Source: Anaerolineae bacterium
GTDB taxonomy: Bacteria > Chloroflexota > Anaerolineae > 4572-78 > J111
Reading direction: 5' to 3'
DNA length: 41,511 nucleotides
Assembly (NCBI GenBank): GCA_022071955.1
Contig: JAJVIM010000028.1
Coordinates: 1 to 41,511 of the forward strand
Of the stretch, positions 32,080 to 41,300 are shown in pieces. Numbering within the stretch: position 1 is the stretch's first letter; each line of letters opens with the position of its first letter. Position numbers and translations under genes: made by a program. Below the pieces are notes generated by a model. It was not told the DNA's origin. It did no database searches and saw only the letters and a program-made list of their open reading frames with translations.

Positions 32080-32381
32080 TTGGTTCAACTGGGTTGCACA
32101 GGCCTTATTCTATCAAAAAAGATTTTTCAGGCAAATTGTGCGTTGTCTGTTGGGTGTGCCCGCAACGGGTTACCCGTAAGACAAGAATGGACTATAACAC
32201 ATTTTCTCAGTAGTGTCAAACTCGGGGTAAACCTAGCGGCAAAGCTTTGCTGCCGGCAGCATCTGTCAAAACAGGCCGGTCAGGCTTCACCGGCGGCGGC
32301 TCTTATCAAACATCGCACCCCCCCATACAGTGAAAAGGGGCAGTAGACAAACCCGTTTCCGAGAAAAATCTGGTGACAATA

Positions 32382-32417
32382 TGACAAATATCACTAATTA
32401 ATCGTGACAAATGTCAC
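32382..32417. promoter_or_regulatory. two CRP/FNR-family-like sites
   Basis: Site 1, TATGA-N6-TCACT, is centred at about 32387.5; site 2, CGTGA-N6-TCACT, at 32410.5. Each resembles the CRP consensus TGTGA-N6-TCACA, and they share 14 of 15 bases of TGACAAATRTCACTA. They are 23 bp apart, about two helical turns. Site 2 would be near -42 relative to the RNA predicted downstream, a class II activator position. Confidence 0.5.
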
Positions 32418-32452
32418 TACTAGAATCGGGATTCTTCTGATAACATATTGTT

Positions 32453-32550
32453 CAAATGACGGGGCCAACATAGGCTTCGGAATTGCCTATAAATTCTGAC
32501 CCCATCTGATACAGAGCCCTTCTCCCCCCCGGAGGGCTCTGTTTGTTTTT
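32453..32550 (+). ncRNA. candidate CRP-controlled small RNA
   Basis: A 100-nt non-coding stretch between a possible extended -10 (TGATAACAT, 32438-32446) and a strong terminator (ACAGAGCCCT 32511-32520 with AGGGCTCTGT 32533-32542, then TTGTTTTT). It contains a GGGG/CCCC outer stem and an inner ATAGGC/GCCTAT hairpin. No -35 box is seen, consistent with activator dependence. No ORF. It could instead be only a terminator for readthrough. Confidence 0.4.
32511..32550 (+). terminator. rho-independent terminator
   Basis: A 10-bp stem ACAGAGCCCT/AGGGCTCTGT with a C-rich loop, then TTGTTTTT. It also faces the end of the convergent nuclease gene at 32556. Confidence 0.82.
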
Positions 32551-32555
32551 AAAGC

Positions 32556-32909
32556 TTAATAGGTTTGATACCGTGCAAATCCCTGCTGGACCAGAAGATC
32601 GTTGATATTGATCCAGTCATCGCCGCTTTGCAGCCAGATTTCGGCAATATAGCGGCCATATTTTTCTTGCTGGTCTTTGATCGTCTGAATATAAATCTCC
32701 TTCCCTTCAATTTGTTCCTTCAAAAAATCCCGGGATAACAGCCCCTGTGGGCGTTCAGCCCCCCGCAGTTCTGGCGCGTTGATGCGGTTGAGGCGCAATT
32801 TTTCACCCCGAATCCAGGTTTTCAAACCCAGGTCAATATCGACAGTGCATGTATCGCCGTCATAAACTGACCGAACCAACGCCCGATAATGATAAAGTTT
32901 TTCTTGCAT
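32556..32909 (-). CDS. SNase-like (thermonuclease homologue) protein
   Basis: Encodes 117 aa with a staphylococcal-nuclease OB fold. VRSVYDGDTCTVDIDLG holds the Asp calcium-ligand motif (DGDT), KLRLNRINAPELRG the catalytic Arg with the I-APE signature, and EKYGRYIAEIW the second catalytic region (GR in place of the usual YGR...L). ATG 32909 has AGGAGG 5 nt upstream; the much longer open frame upstream overlaps another gene. There is no signal peptide, so unlike secreted thermonucleases it is probably intracellular. It is 8 bp after the small membrane-protein gene. Confidence 0.88.
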   Translation of the reverse strand: MQEKLYHYRALVRSVYDGDTCTVDIDLGLKTWIRGEKLRLNRINAPELRGAERPQGLLSRDFLKEQIEGKEIYIQTIKDQQEKYGRYIAEIWLQSGDDWININDLLVQQGFARYQTY

Positions 32910-32917
32910 AAGTCCTC

Positions 32918-33109
32918 CTATTTGTTTAGACGCCGTTTGGCAAAATACAATCCAATAAAACCACCAATGAGTCCGCCAATCAGGACTCCTACCAGCAGCC
33001 CCACATTGCTCGAGTGCGCCGCCAACGCAATGGCTAACCCAACCAAAGCTCCTACAGGAACTGTGAGCGTAGAAATTTTTATATTCAGAGTGACAACCCT
33101 CCTTAACAT
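32918..33109 (-). CDS. small glycine-rich membrane protein
   Basis: Encodes up to 63 aa with two hydrophobic segments (VGALVGLAIALAA; VGLLVGVLIGGLIGGFIGLYFA) of glycine-zipper type and a basic C-terminus (KRRLNK). The start is doubtful: AAGGAGG lies inside the reading frame just after the ATG at 33109, so translation may begin at a downstream non-ATG codon such as CTG. It is 8 bp upstream of the SNase gene. Function unknown. Confidence 0.5.
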   Translation of the reverse strand: MLRRVVTLNIKISTLTVPVGALVGLAIALAAHSSNVGLLVGVLIGGLIGGFIGLYFAKRRLNK

Positions 33110-33119
33110 TTATGGTCAA

Positions 33120-33367
33120 GTCAGTATATCACACCTGAATTGTGCTGACAACGCAAGGCGGTTTCAAGAAACAATTAATCGGTAAACGTGTTGCGTCCCA
33201 CAGGGAGGCTGCGCACTGTTGCGTAAATTCCTCCCACGTAACACGCAATAGGCAACACATTTGATCTTGGAACTACCTGATGGGAATTTATGTTGAGGTA
33301 AACGGCAGGTGAATCCGTTACCAGAGTGGAAAAATCTGGGCTGGACAGCACAGAAGCTTATCTCACA
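33120..33367. other. intergenic region with a nested inverted repeat
   Basis: No gene is supported. A nested stem is visible: CGTGTTGCGT (33187-33196) with ACGTAACACG (33236-33245, one mismatch) around GGGAGG (33203-33208) and CCTCCC (33230-33235). It could be a structured RNA or a terminator without a T-run. Confidence 0.35.
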
Positions 33368-33808
33368 TTAATTGTTCCGGCACACGGCGCAGGTGCCCTG
33401 GAATTCCAGCAGATGGTTGTGAATCTGAAAATCAAACTGCTCGGCCAGCTTTTGAGCCAGCACGTCTACAGTGCAGTGATCAAATTCAATGGTGGCCCCG
33501 CACTGGGTGCAAATGAGGTGATGGTGTCCCCCCGCCGCCGATACAAACCGTTGGGTAGGGTCATTTAAATAAAGCGGGCGCATCAACTGCTGCTCAACCA
33601 GAATATCCATTGTGCGGTAGACGGTGGCGCGGCTCAGTTTGGGGTAAATTTTCTGCCCCTCTTCCAAAATTTGACTGTGGCAGAGATGTTCGTGGCTTTC
33701 TTCCAAAACCTGAATAACCGCCAGCCGGGCCGGAGTGAGTTTGTACCCTGCCTTTTTTAATTTTTGGGCCAATTCAGAAAACTCCGTCACCAAACGCCCT
33801 TTCACCAT
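33368..33808 (-). CDS. Fur-family metalloregulator
   Basis: Encodes 146 aa. The winged-helix half is YKLTPARLAVIQVLEE to LSRATVYRTMDILVEQ, followed by the metal half: AAGGHHHLICTQCGATIEFDH, and two CxxC pairs (CTQC and CAVC) that form the structural zinc site. Fur, Zur and PerR cannot be separated from this. Start: ATG 33808 has no ribosome site, while GTG 33790, with AAAGGG 6 nt upstream, would give 140 aa. A 7-1-7-like inverted repeat lies upstream, suggesting autoregulation. Confidence 0.9.
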   Translation of the reverse strand: MVKGRLVTEFSELAQKLKKAGYKLTPARLAVIQVLEESHEHLCHSQILEEGQKIYPKLSRATVYRTMDILVEQQLMRPLYLNDPTQRFVSAAGGHHHLICTQCGATIEFDHCTVDVLAQKLAEQFDFQIHNHLLEFQGTCAVCRNN

Positions 33809-33813
33809 CAATA

Positions 33814-33828
33814 TGAGATACAATCTCA
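33814..33828. promoter_or_regulatory. candidate Fur/PerR-type operator
   Basis: TGAGATACAATCTCA: 6-bp arms TGAGAT/ATCTCA in a 15-bp 7-1-7 frame like PerR and Fur boxes. It lies directly before the Fur-family start codon, between divergent genes. Confidence 0.5.
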
Positions 33829-33972
33829 ATTGTGAATTGCGAGCCGGAAAATGTCAAATCCTGCCCAAACAGAAAGCTGCTGCCCGGCTATTGTAATCGC
33901 GACCGGATTAAGGTAAACTTTTCAGGGTACATCTATCGTAGATTCAACAAAAATCTGTGTAGTTCAAAATTA

Positions 33973-34746
33973 ATGACACCCAGTCTCGATGTAACTTATG
34001 TAGGCCACGCCACGGTATTACTCCAGGTAGATGGCGCCAAAATATTAACCGACCCCGTTCTGCGCAATCAGGTGATGCACCTGCGCCGCAGTACCGCTAA
34101 TATTCAGGCCGATTGGTATCGTGATGTTGATGCTGTGCTCGTGTCGCATATGCATTATGACCACCTCGATCTGCCATCGCTGGCGATGCTGGGCGAAAAG
34201 ACACGGCTGATTGTGCCGCGCGGCATGGCCGCCATGCTAAAGCGGCAAGGGTTCATTAACATTGAAGAATTGGCTGTTGACGATTCAACAACCGCCGGCA
34301 AATTAACCATCCACGCCACCCCGGCCAGCCACGACCGCGCCCGCTTTCGGGGCGGCCCCAGCGCCGACACGCTCGGCTTTGTTATTGAGGGATCGCAAAC
34401 GGCGTATTTCCCCGGCGATACCGACATCTTTCCAGAAATGTCCAGCCTGCCGGCAAATATCGACGTGGCGCTTATGCCGGTGTGGGGCTGGGGGCCAACC
34501 CTGGGGCAGGGCCATCTTGACCCGTACCGGGCGGCCGTGGCCCTGCAAATGATCAGCCCCCGGCTGGCTATTCCCATTCATTGGGGCACGCTTTCTCCGC
34601 TGGGCTTCAAATGGTTCAGCCCCAGATTTTTGGTCGATCCGCCCCACACCTTTGCCCGGCACGCCCAGACGCTGGCCCCGGATGTCACTGTAAAAATCCT
34701 CAACCCCGGCGAGGCTGTTTCGGTTAGCCACACAAACGGCAAGTAG
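33973..34746 (+). CDS. MBL-fold metal-dependent hydrolase (UlaG-like)
   Basis: Encodes 257 aa of metallo-beta-lactamase fold. The metal motif is SHMHYDHLD (HxHxDH), with further ligands in TPASHDRARF, FPGDTD and PIHWGT. The layout, with a short N-terminal VTYVGHATVLLQVDG, is that of UlaG-like or NAPE-PLD-like hydrolases; the substrate is unknown. ATG 33973 is the family-typical start; the open frame extends upstream to 33832 but without family similarity. It is divergent from the Fur-family gene and followed closely by a membrane-protein gene. Confidence 0.88.
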   Translation: MTPSLDVTYVGHATVLLQVDGAKILTDPVLRNQVMHLRRSTANIQADWYRDVDAVLVSHMHYDHLDLPSLAMLGEKTRLIVPRGMAAMLKRQGFINIEELAVDDSTTAGKLTIHATPASHDRARFRGGPSADTLGFVIEGSQTAYFPGDTDIFPEMSSLPANIDVALMPVWGWGPTLGQGHLDPYRAAVALQMISPRLAIPIHWGTLSPLGFKWFSPRFLVDPPHTFARHAQTLAPDVTVKILNPGEAVSVSHTNGK

Positions 34747-34758
34747 GGCAAAGATCGC

Positions 34759-35190
34759 GTGTCAAAAAATAATGCTCGCCGGCGGCCATTTGGCGTAAAA
34801 GTGATTATTGTACTGCAAATATTGTCGCTGCTGGCCTTTTTTGTGGCGGTGTCACTGGCGCCGGTTAGTGGCACAATTTTGCCCTTTGCCCAGCCACAGG
34901 CCATCGAACTGCTACTGCTGCAATCGCAACTCCTGCCAATTCTGGGCGGGCTGACCATCGCCTTTCAAACTGTATTTATTTTGGGCTTGTGGCAGCTCAA
35001 ACGCTGGGCCTGGCTGCTGCTGATGATTCAGCTTGGAGTCAGCATGGCCATCAATTTGTGGCGATATCACCAGGGCGCACCCCACTATTTTGACATGCTA
35101 CTGGATGTGCTGATGGTTTTTTACCTCAACCAGCGCGACGTACAGCACGCCTTTGAACGCCGGCGGCGAAATGCGGACAATTCACAATGA
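34759..35190 (+). CDS. small multi-pass membrane protein
   Basis: Encodes 143 aa with about four hydrophobic helices (VIIVLQILSLLAFFVAVSLA; LLLLQSQLLPILGGLTIAF; FILGLWQLKRWAWLLLMIQLG; YFDMLLDVLMVFYLN) and a basic cytoplasmic tail. The pattern with a WQLKRWAW loop is common in DUF2127-like predicted membrane proteins, but I cannot name a function. The start is GTG 34759. Its TGA overlaps the ATG of the next gene by 4 nt (ATGA), so the two are translated together. Confidence 0.72.
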   Translation: MSKNNARRRPFGVKVIIVLQILSLLAFFVAVSLAPVSGTILPFAQPQAIELLLLQSQLLPILGGLTIAFQTVFILGLWQLKRWAWLLLMIQLGVSMAINLWRYHQGAPHYFDMLLDVLMVFYLNQRDVQHAFERRRRNADNSQ

Positions 35191-36995
35191 ACGACCTGAC
35201 CCTGCTCCGCCGCTACGAGCCGGTTGTTTGCTTTACCCACGGCGAAATGTTTTTCCCGTGCGCGGTTGATGGCTATTTGCGTCGTTGTAGTTTATGGCTA
35301 CGCGATAACCGTGGCCGCGAGCGGGAACTCGTCGCCGAAGGCAACCTGTCGGCGGCCAAACTGGCCGAATTTAGCCAGATACCGGCCGACCACACCATGT
35401 ATCTCCATTTTACAGAGCGCCCGCTCGACCCGCTGGAGTACCAGCACTGGCTCAGCCAGCCCCACCAGCCGGTGTTTCACGCGCCGGGCCGGCTGGCCCG
35501 CGTGGGTCTTTTTGCCCGCATTCTGGATTCGCTCTTCAACCTGTCGCTGCTGCTGCGCGGCACCGTGCCCGGCGGTACAGCCGCCGCCGCCCAGATTAAA
35601 TATGCCGATATGCGCCAGGAAGATCCTCGTTATGTTTACTACGGCCGGGTCATTCGCGAAGGCGGCTACATTGTTCTGCACTACCTTTTTTTCTTTCCGA
35701 TGAACGATTGGCGCTCCAGCTTTTACGGCGTTAACGACCACGAAGCCGACTGGGAGCAGGTTTTTGTGTACCTGTCGGACGAGGCGGAGGGCGAGCCGTC
35801 GCCTCGCTGGGTGGCCTACGCCTCGCACGATTTTACCGGCGATGACCTGCGCCGCCGCTGGGATGACCCCAATTTGCGCAAATTTGAGCAGAATCACCCC
35901 ATCATTTTTGCCGGAGCCGGTTCGCATGCCAGCTATTTTGAACCCGGCGAATATAAAATGAGCGTCGAGCCAAAATTTTTAGGCCCGGTCAAACGCGGCG
36001 CCATCCTGCTGAGAAAATTTTGGGTAGAGAATTTGGGGCAGGGTGATGTTGAACATGTTAACGAAGAAGTTGGCGCGCTGCTGAGCGTGCCGTTCATCGA
36101 TTACGCCCGCGGCGATGGGGTGGCCATCGGGCCGGGCCAGCAGCGGCAGTGGACGCCCATTATTTTGACCGAGGAGATGGGCTGGGTTGAAAATTATCGC
36201 GGGTTGTGGGGGCTGGATACGCAGGACCCGCTGGGCGGCGAGCGAGCGCCGGCCGGCCCCAAATTCAATCGCGCCGGGGCGGTGCGGCGAGCCTGGTACG
36301 ATCCGCTCGGCTGGGCCGGGCTGGATAAAATAACGCCGCCGGGCGCTACTCCGGCTCAGCTCGCCCAACACATCGCCACGCTCGCCGAGGCCCGCCAACA
36401 GTTGCAACAGGAGTTAAACCAGCGCCGCGAGGAGGTTCGCCTGTTGGCGCTGGAGGTTCAGGCGTTGCAGGAAACGGATTATCTGAACCACATTTACAAA
36501 CAACAAACTGAAAAACTGGAGCAGGCACAGGCCGAACTCCAATTGCTTTACGCCCGCTACACCCAAATCACAGAAACGTGGCAGGCCTGCCGGGCCTACT
36601 TAACCAAAATTGAACAGGGCAACTGGGGCGATCCGCAAGCTCACCTCCGGCACAAACACCGCCCGGAACCGCCTTTGGGCAAACAGGCGCGCATCGCCGA
36701 ATTGTGGGCGGCGGTGAGCGGCGGCCTGCTCATTTTGGCGCTGGCCCTGCTGCTGATGCTCCGGCCGGCCGGCTGGCTGACCTGGATTGTACTGGTAGGG
36801 TTGATCTTTTTGGCCATTGAGTCGACCCTGCGTGGGCGGCTGCCCAATTTTCTGTTGAACCTGACTTTGATTCTGGCGGGGGTGACGGGCGTCGTTCTGC
36901 TTGTTGAGTTTTGGTGGCTGGTGTTTATTCTGGCGTTTTTGGGGCTGGCGGTGAGCACCATCACCACCAATCTGCGCGAATTGTGGAGCGACTAA
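35187..36995 (+). CDS. Vps62-related protein with coiled coil and C-terminal membrane domain
   Basis: Encodes 602 aa. Residues about 135-270 carry LHYLFFFPMNDWR, NDHEADWEQVFVYL and HPIIFAGAGSHASYF, the pattern of the Vps62/DUF946 family (eukaryotic vacuolar sorting protein 62 and bacterial relatives). Residues about 390-475 are a Glu/Gln-rich coiled coil, and residues about 505-590 hold three or four membrane helices. No signal peptide, so the large N-terminal part is probably cytoplasmic. Function unknown; the HxxDWE segment could bind a metal. It is coupled to the preceding membrane-protein gene (4-nt overlap). Confidence 0.75.
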   Translation: MNDLTLLRRYEPVVCFTHGEMFFPCAVDGYLRRCSLWLRDNRGRERELVAEGNLSAAKLAEFSQIPADHTMYLHFTERPLDPLEYQHWLSQPHQPVFHAPGRLARVGLFARILDSLFNLSLLLRGTVPGGTAAAAQIKYADMRQEDPRYVYYGRVIREGGYIVLHYLFFFPMNDWRSSFYGVNDHEADWEQVFVYLSDEAEGEPSPRWVAYASHDFTGDDLRRRWDDPNLRKFEQNHPIIFAGAGSHASYFEPGEYKMSVEPKFLGPVKRGAILLRKFWVENLGQGDVEHVNEEVGALLSVPFIDYARGDGVAIGPGQQRQWTPIILTEEMGWVENYRGLWGLDTQDPLGGERAPAGPKFNRAGAVRRAWYDPLGWAGLDKITPPGATPAQLAQHIATLAEARQQLQQELNQRREEVRLLALEVQALQETDYLNHIYKQQTEKLEQAQAELQLLYARYTQITETWQACRAYLTKIEQGNWGDPQAHLRHKHRPEPPLGKQARIAELWAAVSGGLLILALALLLMLRPAGWLTWIVLVGLIFLAIESTLRGRLPNFLLNLTLILAGVTGVVLLVEFWWLVFILAFLGLAVSTITTNLRELWSD

Positions 36996-37002
36996 AGCAA
37001 AA

Positions 37003-37024
37003 CGGCGCTCCGGTTGGAGCGCCG
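37003..37024. terminator. hairpin between convergent genes
   Basis: CGGCGCTCC (37003-37011) pairs with GGAGCGCCG (37016-37024) around GGTT. An A-run precedes it, which serves the minus-strand gene as a T-run. Confidence 0.7.
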
Positions 37025-37042
37025 CTCGTTGCGCCGGCACGT

Positions 37043-37414
37043 TTACCAGTGGCTGTCTTTATCACTGACAAAGGTGTGGAGCAACCCGACCACAATGGCA
37101 ATCAGCAGGCTGGCAAAAAATGTCGTCCAGAAACCGTTAACGGTCAGAATTTCTGGCAGCAACCAATCCACCAGCGACAGCATGAGGGCATTGATCACCA
37201 GCGAAAACAGGCCCAGAGATAAAATAATCAGCGGGCAGGTTAACAGCGACACAATCGGCCGGATGAAAGCGTTAACCAACCCCAGCACCGCAGCCACAAT
37301 TAACAAATTGATCACCCACTGCTGCCCGGTGCCGGCAACAGTAACGCCGGGCAACAGCCACGCCGTCACAGCGATGGCCGCAGCCAGCATAATCCAACGG
37401 ACAAGAAATTTCAT
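37043..37414 (-). CDS. phage-holin-family-4-like (YvlD-type) membrane protein
   Basis: Encodes 123 aa with four hydrophobic helices. GLVNAFIRPIVSLLTCPLIILSLG is the hallmark (N-x-RPIL-x-L--P--I-TLGL) of the YvlD/holin-superfamily-IV proteins, which despite the name are mostly chromosomal and of unknown role, often in envelope-stress loci. ATG 37414 is used; GGAGG lies 12 nt upstream. The ORF extends further upstream without similarity. Confidence 0.85.
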   Translation of the reverse strand: MKFLVRWIMLAAAIAVTAWLLPGVTVAGTGQQWVINLLIVAAVLGLVNAFIRPIVSLLTCPLIILSLGLFSLVINALMLSLVDWLLPEILTVNGFWTTFFASLLIAIVVGLLHTFVSDKDSHW

Positions 37415-37609
37415 GGTGTATTTATTCCTCCCGGTAATTAATATAAAATTACGCAAATTGAGCCGAAAAGTTGCACAGTAGGCCACGCTTGTAGCGTGAC
37501 CGGTTTCACGTCATCTCAACGAGTATCACATGCTTCCTCAATTTGAGCAAGCACCTCTCCGTTGTGCAAAATCCCGGGCGGGTTTAAAATTGGCCGGCAG
37601 GAGGCACAA

Positions 37610-38161
37610 ATGGACCAACCCGACACTTTGCAGCGCATCGCCGTAATTGGCACCAGTTGTTCCGGCAAAACTACGCTGGCCCGCACGCTGGCCGGCCACA
37701 TCGATGTTCCGCACATTCAACTGGACACGCTGCACTGGCTGCCCAACTGGCAGTCCCGCACACTGGCCGAGTTTCAATCGCTCACCGCCGCAGCCATCGC
37801 CGCCGAGCGCTGGGTGCTGGATGGCAACTACAGCCAGGTTCGCCCCATAATTTGGCGGCGGGCCACGGCGCTCATCTGGCTGAATTACGCCTTTCCCGTC
37901 GTCTTTTGGCGCGCCCTCAAACGGACGGTGCGCCGGGCCGCCACCCGTGAAGAACTGTTCGCCGGCAACCGCGAAACCTTTCGCCAGTCGTTTTTTAGCC
38001 GCGACTCTATCCTGTTGTGGGTGCTGCAAACCTACCACCGCCGCCGCCGTGAATACCCGCAGCTTTTCAAAGAGCCGCAGTTTTCGCACCTGCACGTCAT
38101 CGAGTTTCAATCGCCGCGCCAAACCGCACTTTTTGTGGCGCAGGTGGCCAAACAGGGGTAG
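37610..38161 (+). CDS. P-loop nucleoside/adenylate kinase-like protein (FlaR/topology-modulation type)
   Basis: Encodes 183 aa. Walker A GTSCSGKTT at about 14-22; HIQLDTLHWLPNW and WVLDGNYSQVRP match the adenylate-kinase-like family often annotated as DNA topology modulation protein FlaR. The lid-like Arg-rich region is KRTVRRAATREELF. ATG 37610 has CAGGAGG 6 nt upstream. Substrate unknown; likely a small phosphoryl-transfer enzyme. It precedes the DinB remnant. Confidence 0.85.
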   Translation: MDQPDTLQRIAVIGTSCSGKTTLARTLAGHIDVPHIQLDTLHWLPNWQSRTLAEFQSLTAAAIAAERWVLDGNYSQVRPIIWRRATALIWLNYAFPVVFWRALKRTVRRAATREELFAGNRETFRQSFFSRDSILLWVLQTYHRRRREYPQLFKEPQFSHLHVIEFQSPRQTALFVAQVAKQG

Positions 38162-38220
38162 CCCACCGTTTGCATTTCAACCCGTTTGGTTTTACCATCC
38201 GGCAGAAAAAAGGAGCGGCT

Positions 38221-38352
38221 ATGACTCTGGAATTAATCCAAACTTTGTATGCTTACAGCGAGTGGGCCAACCGGCGCGTGCTCAACAACGCGGCCAATCT
38301 CACCCCGGCCCAGTTGACCCAACCCGGCCCGGCCAGTTTTGATTCGATATGA
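38221..38352 (+). pseudogene. truncated DinB-family protein (N-terminal fragment)
   Basis: Encodes 43 aa, MTLELIQTLYAYSEWANRRV onward, ending at ASFDSI and a TGA. The sequence is the first helix of a DinB/YfiT-like four-helix protein (normally about 155-170 aa), including the conserved Y-x-W-AN segment. A good ribosome site (AAAGGAG) remains. The rest of the gene is missing: the next 24 bp lead straight into the glucosidase gene. This looks like a deletion that fused the remnant to a new neighbour. Confidence 0.75.
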
Positions 38353-38375
38353 TTGATTGAAGGACTTTGTTTTTG

Positions 38376-41300
38376 ATGACACACCGCACCCCCAAACCCG
38401 TTTTGCTGGCCGCGCTGGCCGTGATTATCGGCCTGCTGGCCGCCGTCCCCGTTACCGCCAAACGGAACGACATTTCGCTGCAAAAAGTGGGCATCCCGCC
38501 GGTCGCCTGGTCGCGGCCCATCGGCCTGCCATTTGACGAAGTGGGCCACCCCTACGAAGAGAGCACCAAAATTGATGACGGCGCGTGGGCCGGCCTGCCG
38601 TTGGGCGGGCTGGGCGCGGGAGCCATTGGCCGCACCTTCCGCGGCGATTTTGCCCGCTGGCACCTCGATCTGGGCACGCACCGCTTTGAAAGCCTGCCGG
38701 CCAACCAGTTTTCCGTGTTTGTGGCCCAGGGCGGCCAGCAGCAGGTGCACGTGCTGTCGCCGCTGCAGCCGGATATTCTGCCGGAGTGGAATTGGGACAT
38801 GCCCGCCGGGGCCGGCACCTACTTCGCTCTCTTCCCCAAAGCGTGGTACGTGTACAACTGGGACGCGCTGCCGGTCACGCTCAGCCAGATGCAGTTTTCG
38901 CCGGTGATGCCGGGCAATTACCGCGAAAGCAGCTACCCCGTCGGCATTTTTGAGTGGACGGTACAAAATCCCACCGCCGAGCCGCTGACGCTGGGGCTGA
39001 TGTTTAGCTGGCAAAATCTGGCCGGCCGGGACTGGGGCAAAGATGTGGAAGGCGGCAACACCAACACCGCCGTCGAGCAGAACGGGCTGACCGGCATTGT
39101 TTTTTCCCGCCCGTTTGACACCGCCGCCGAGGAGTGGGACGGCAGCTTTGCCATCGTCACCCCGCAGCGGCCCGGCGTCGAGGTCAGCTATCGCTCCCGC
39201 TTTTCGCTGGCCGATGGCGGCGCGGTTTGGACTGATTTTGCCACCGATGGCCGGCTGGACAACATCGATGACCAGACCCCGGCCCAACCCGGCGAGCAAC
39301 TGGCCGGCGGGCTGGCGGTCACCGTCAATTTGCAGCCGGGCCAAACGCTGACCATCCCCTTTGCCCTGGCCTGGGATTTGCCCATCACCCAGTTTAACGG
39401 CGGCAGCAAATATTTCAAACGTTACACCAAATTTTACGGGGCCGATGGCCACAACGCCTGGGCCATCGCCGCGGATGCGCTGGCCGCCTACCCCGATTGG
39501 GAAGACACCATCAACATCTGGCAGCAGCCGATTTTGGAAGACCCGGCCCGGCCCGACTGGTACAAAACCGCCCTGTTCAACGAGCTGTATTATTTAATTG
39601 ACGGCGGCACGGTGTGGGAAAACGGCCAGCCCGGCGGCGAGCCGTCCGCCGACGGGTTGGGCCGCTTCGCCTACCTGGAATCGGCGGACTACCCCTTTTA
39701 CAACACGTTTGATGTGCATTATTACGCCTCGTTTGCGCTGGCGCAGTTGTGGCCGGAACTGGAAAAAAGGCTGATGCGTGATTTTGCGGCGGCCATCCCG
39801 GCCGGCGATCCGGCCGATGTGCGCCAGATTGCCGCCAGCGGCGAATGGTTGCCGCGCAAAGTAGCGGGCGCGGTGCCGCACGATCTCGGCTCGCCGCAGG
39901 AGGAGCCGTGGCTGCGCCTCAACGCCTTTAACTGGCGCGACAGCAACAACTGGAAAGACCTCAACAGCAAGTTTGTGCTGCAACTCTGGCGCGATTACGT
40001 TTTCACCGCCGATCTGTCGCTGGTGCGCGAGTCGTGGCCGGCGGCGGTGCAGGCCCTCGACTACCTGCATCAATTTGATCGCGACGGCGACGGCCTGCCG
40101 GAGCACGACGGCTTCCCCGACCAAACCTACGATGCCTGGGTGATGAGCGGCCCCAGCGCCTACGGCGGCGGCCTGTGGCTGGCCTCGCTGGAGGCGGCTA
40201 TCAAACTGGGCGAATTAATGGGCGACGCCGAACACGTAGCCCAATACCAAAGCTGGCTCGATAGCGGCAAAGCCGCCTACGAAGCCAAACTGTGGAACGG
40301 GCAGTATTTTAATTTTGATGCCAGCGGCAGTCCCACCGCCGACACGATAATGGCCGACCAACTGGCCGGCCAGTGGTACGCCGACGCCACCGGCCTGCCG
40401 CCCATCGCCAACCCGGATTTTATTAACGCCGCGCTGAAAACCATCTATCAAAACAACGTGGAGGGCTTTGCCGGTGGCGGCATGGGCGCGGTCAACGGCA
40501 TGCGGCCCGATGGCAGCGTCGATACTTCCAGCCCGCAGTCGCAGGAGGTGTGGACGGGCGTTACTTACGCGCTGGCCGCCGAGATGCTCCAGCGCGGTCT
40601 CATTAACGAAGGCTGGGCCACCGCATGGGGCGTGTACGATGTCACCTACAACCACGGCTTCTGGTTCCGCACCCCGGAAGCCTACCGCAGCGATTTGAGC
40701 TACCGGGCCAGCATGTACATGCGCCCGCTCAGCATTTGGGCCATGGAACACGCCATCCAGCGCAACCGCGCCGAGCCAATCCCCGCCGGGGCCGAGCCGC
40801 TGCGGCTGTCCGCCGCCGATGGCGTGGCCCTGTCGGCGTTGTATTTTGCGCCGAAAAAAGCCAACGCGCCGGCGGTGCTGCTGCTGCACCAACGCGCCGG
40901 CCGCAAAGAAAACTGGAACTCGTTTGCGCAACTGTTGCAGGAAAACGGCTATGCCGTGCTCACGGTTGATTTTCGCGGCCACGGCCAGAGCAAAGGCGTG
41001 GTCAACTGGTTTGGCACCGACCTCGACGTGGCCGCCGCTTTTGACGAACTGGCCGGCCGGCCCGAGGTTGACCCCGAACGCATGGCCATTATTGGAGCCA
41101 GCATCGGCACGCAGGAAGGGCTAACCTTTGCCGCCGCCCACCCCGAGCAGGTGCGCGGCGCGGCCCTGCTCTCTACCTTTGCCAGTTGGGAAATTGAAGA
41201 CGCGATTCAAAGCTACCCCGGTGCGGTGTTGTTGCTGGCCAGCCAGGGCGATGTGGCCGCCACGCAGGTGTCGCGCCAGTTGGCCAAACTCGCGCCCAAA

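Noticed and set aside
32910..33119. Extension of the SNase-like protein to 187 aa
   Set aside because: AGGAGG before ATG 32909 and the fold start support the short form; the extension is out of family and overlaps a small membrane-protein frame.
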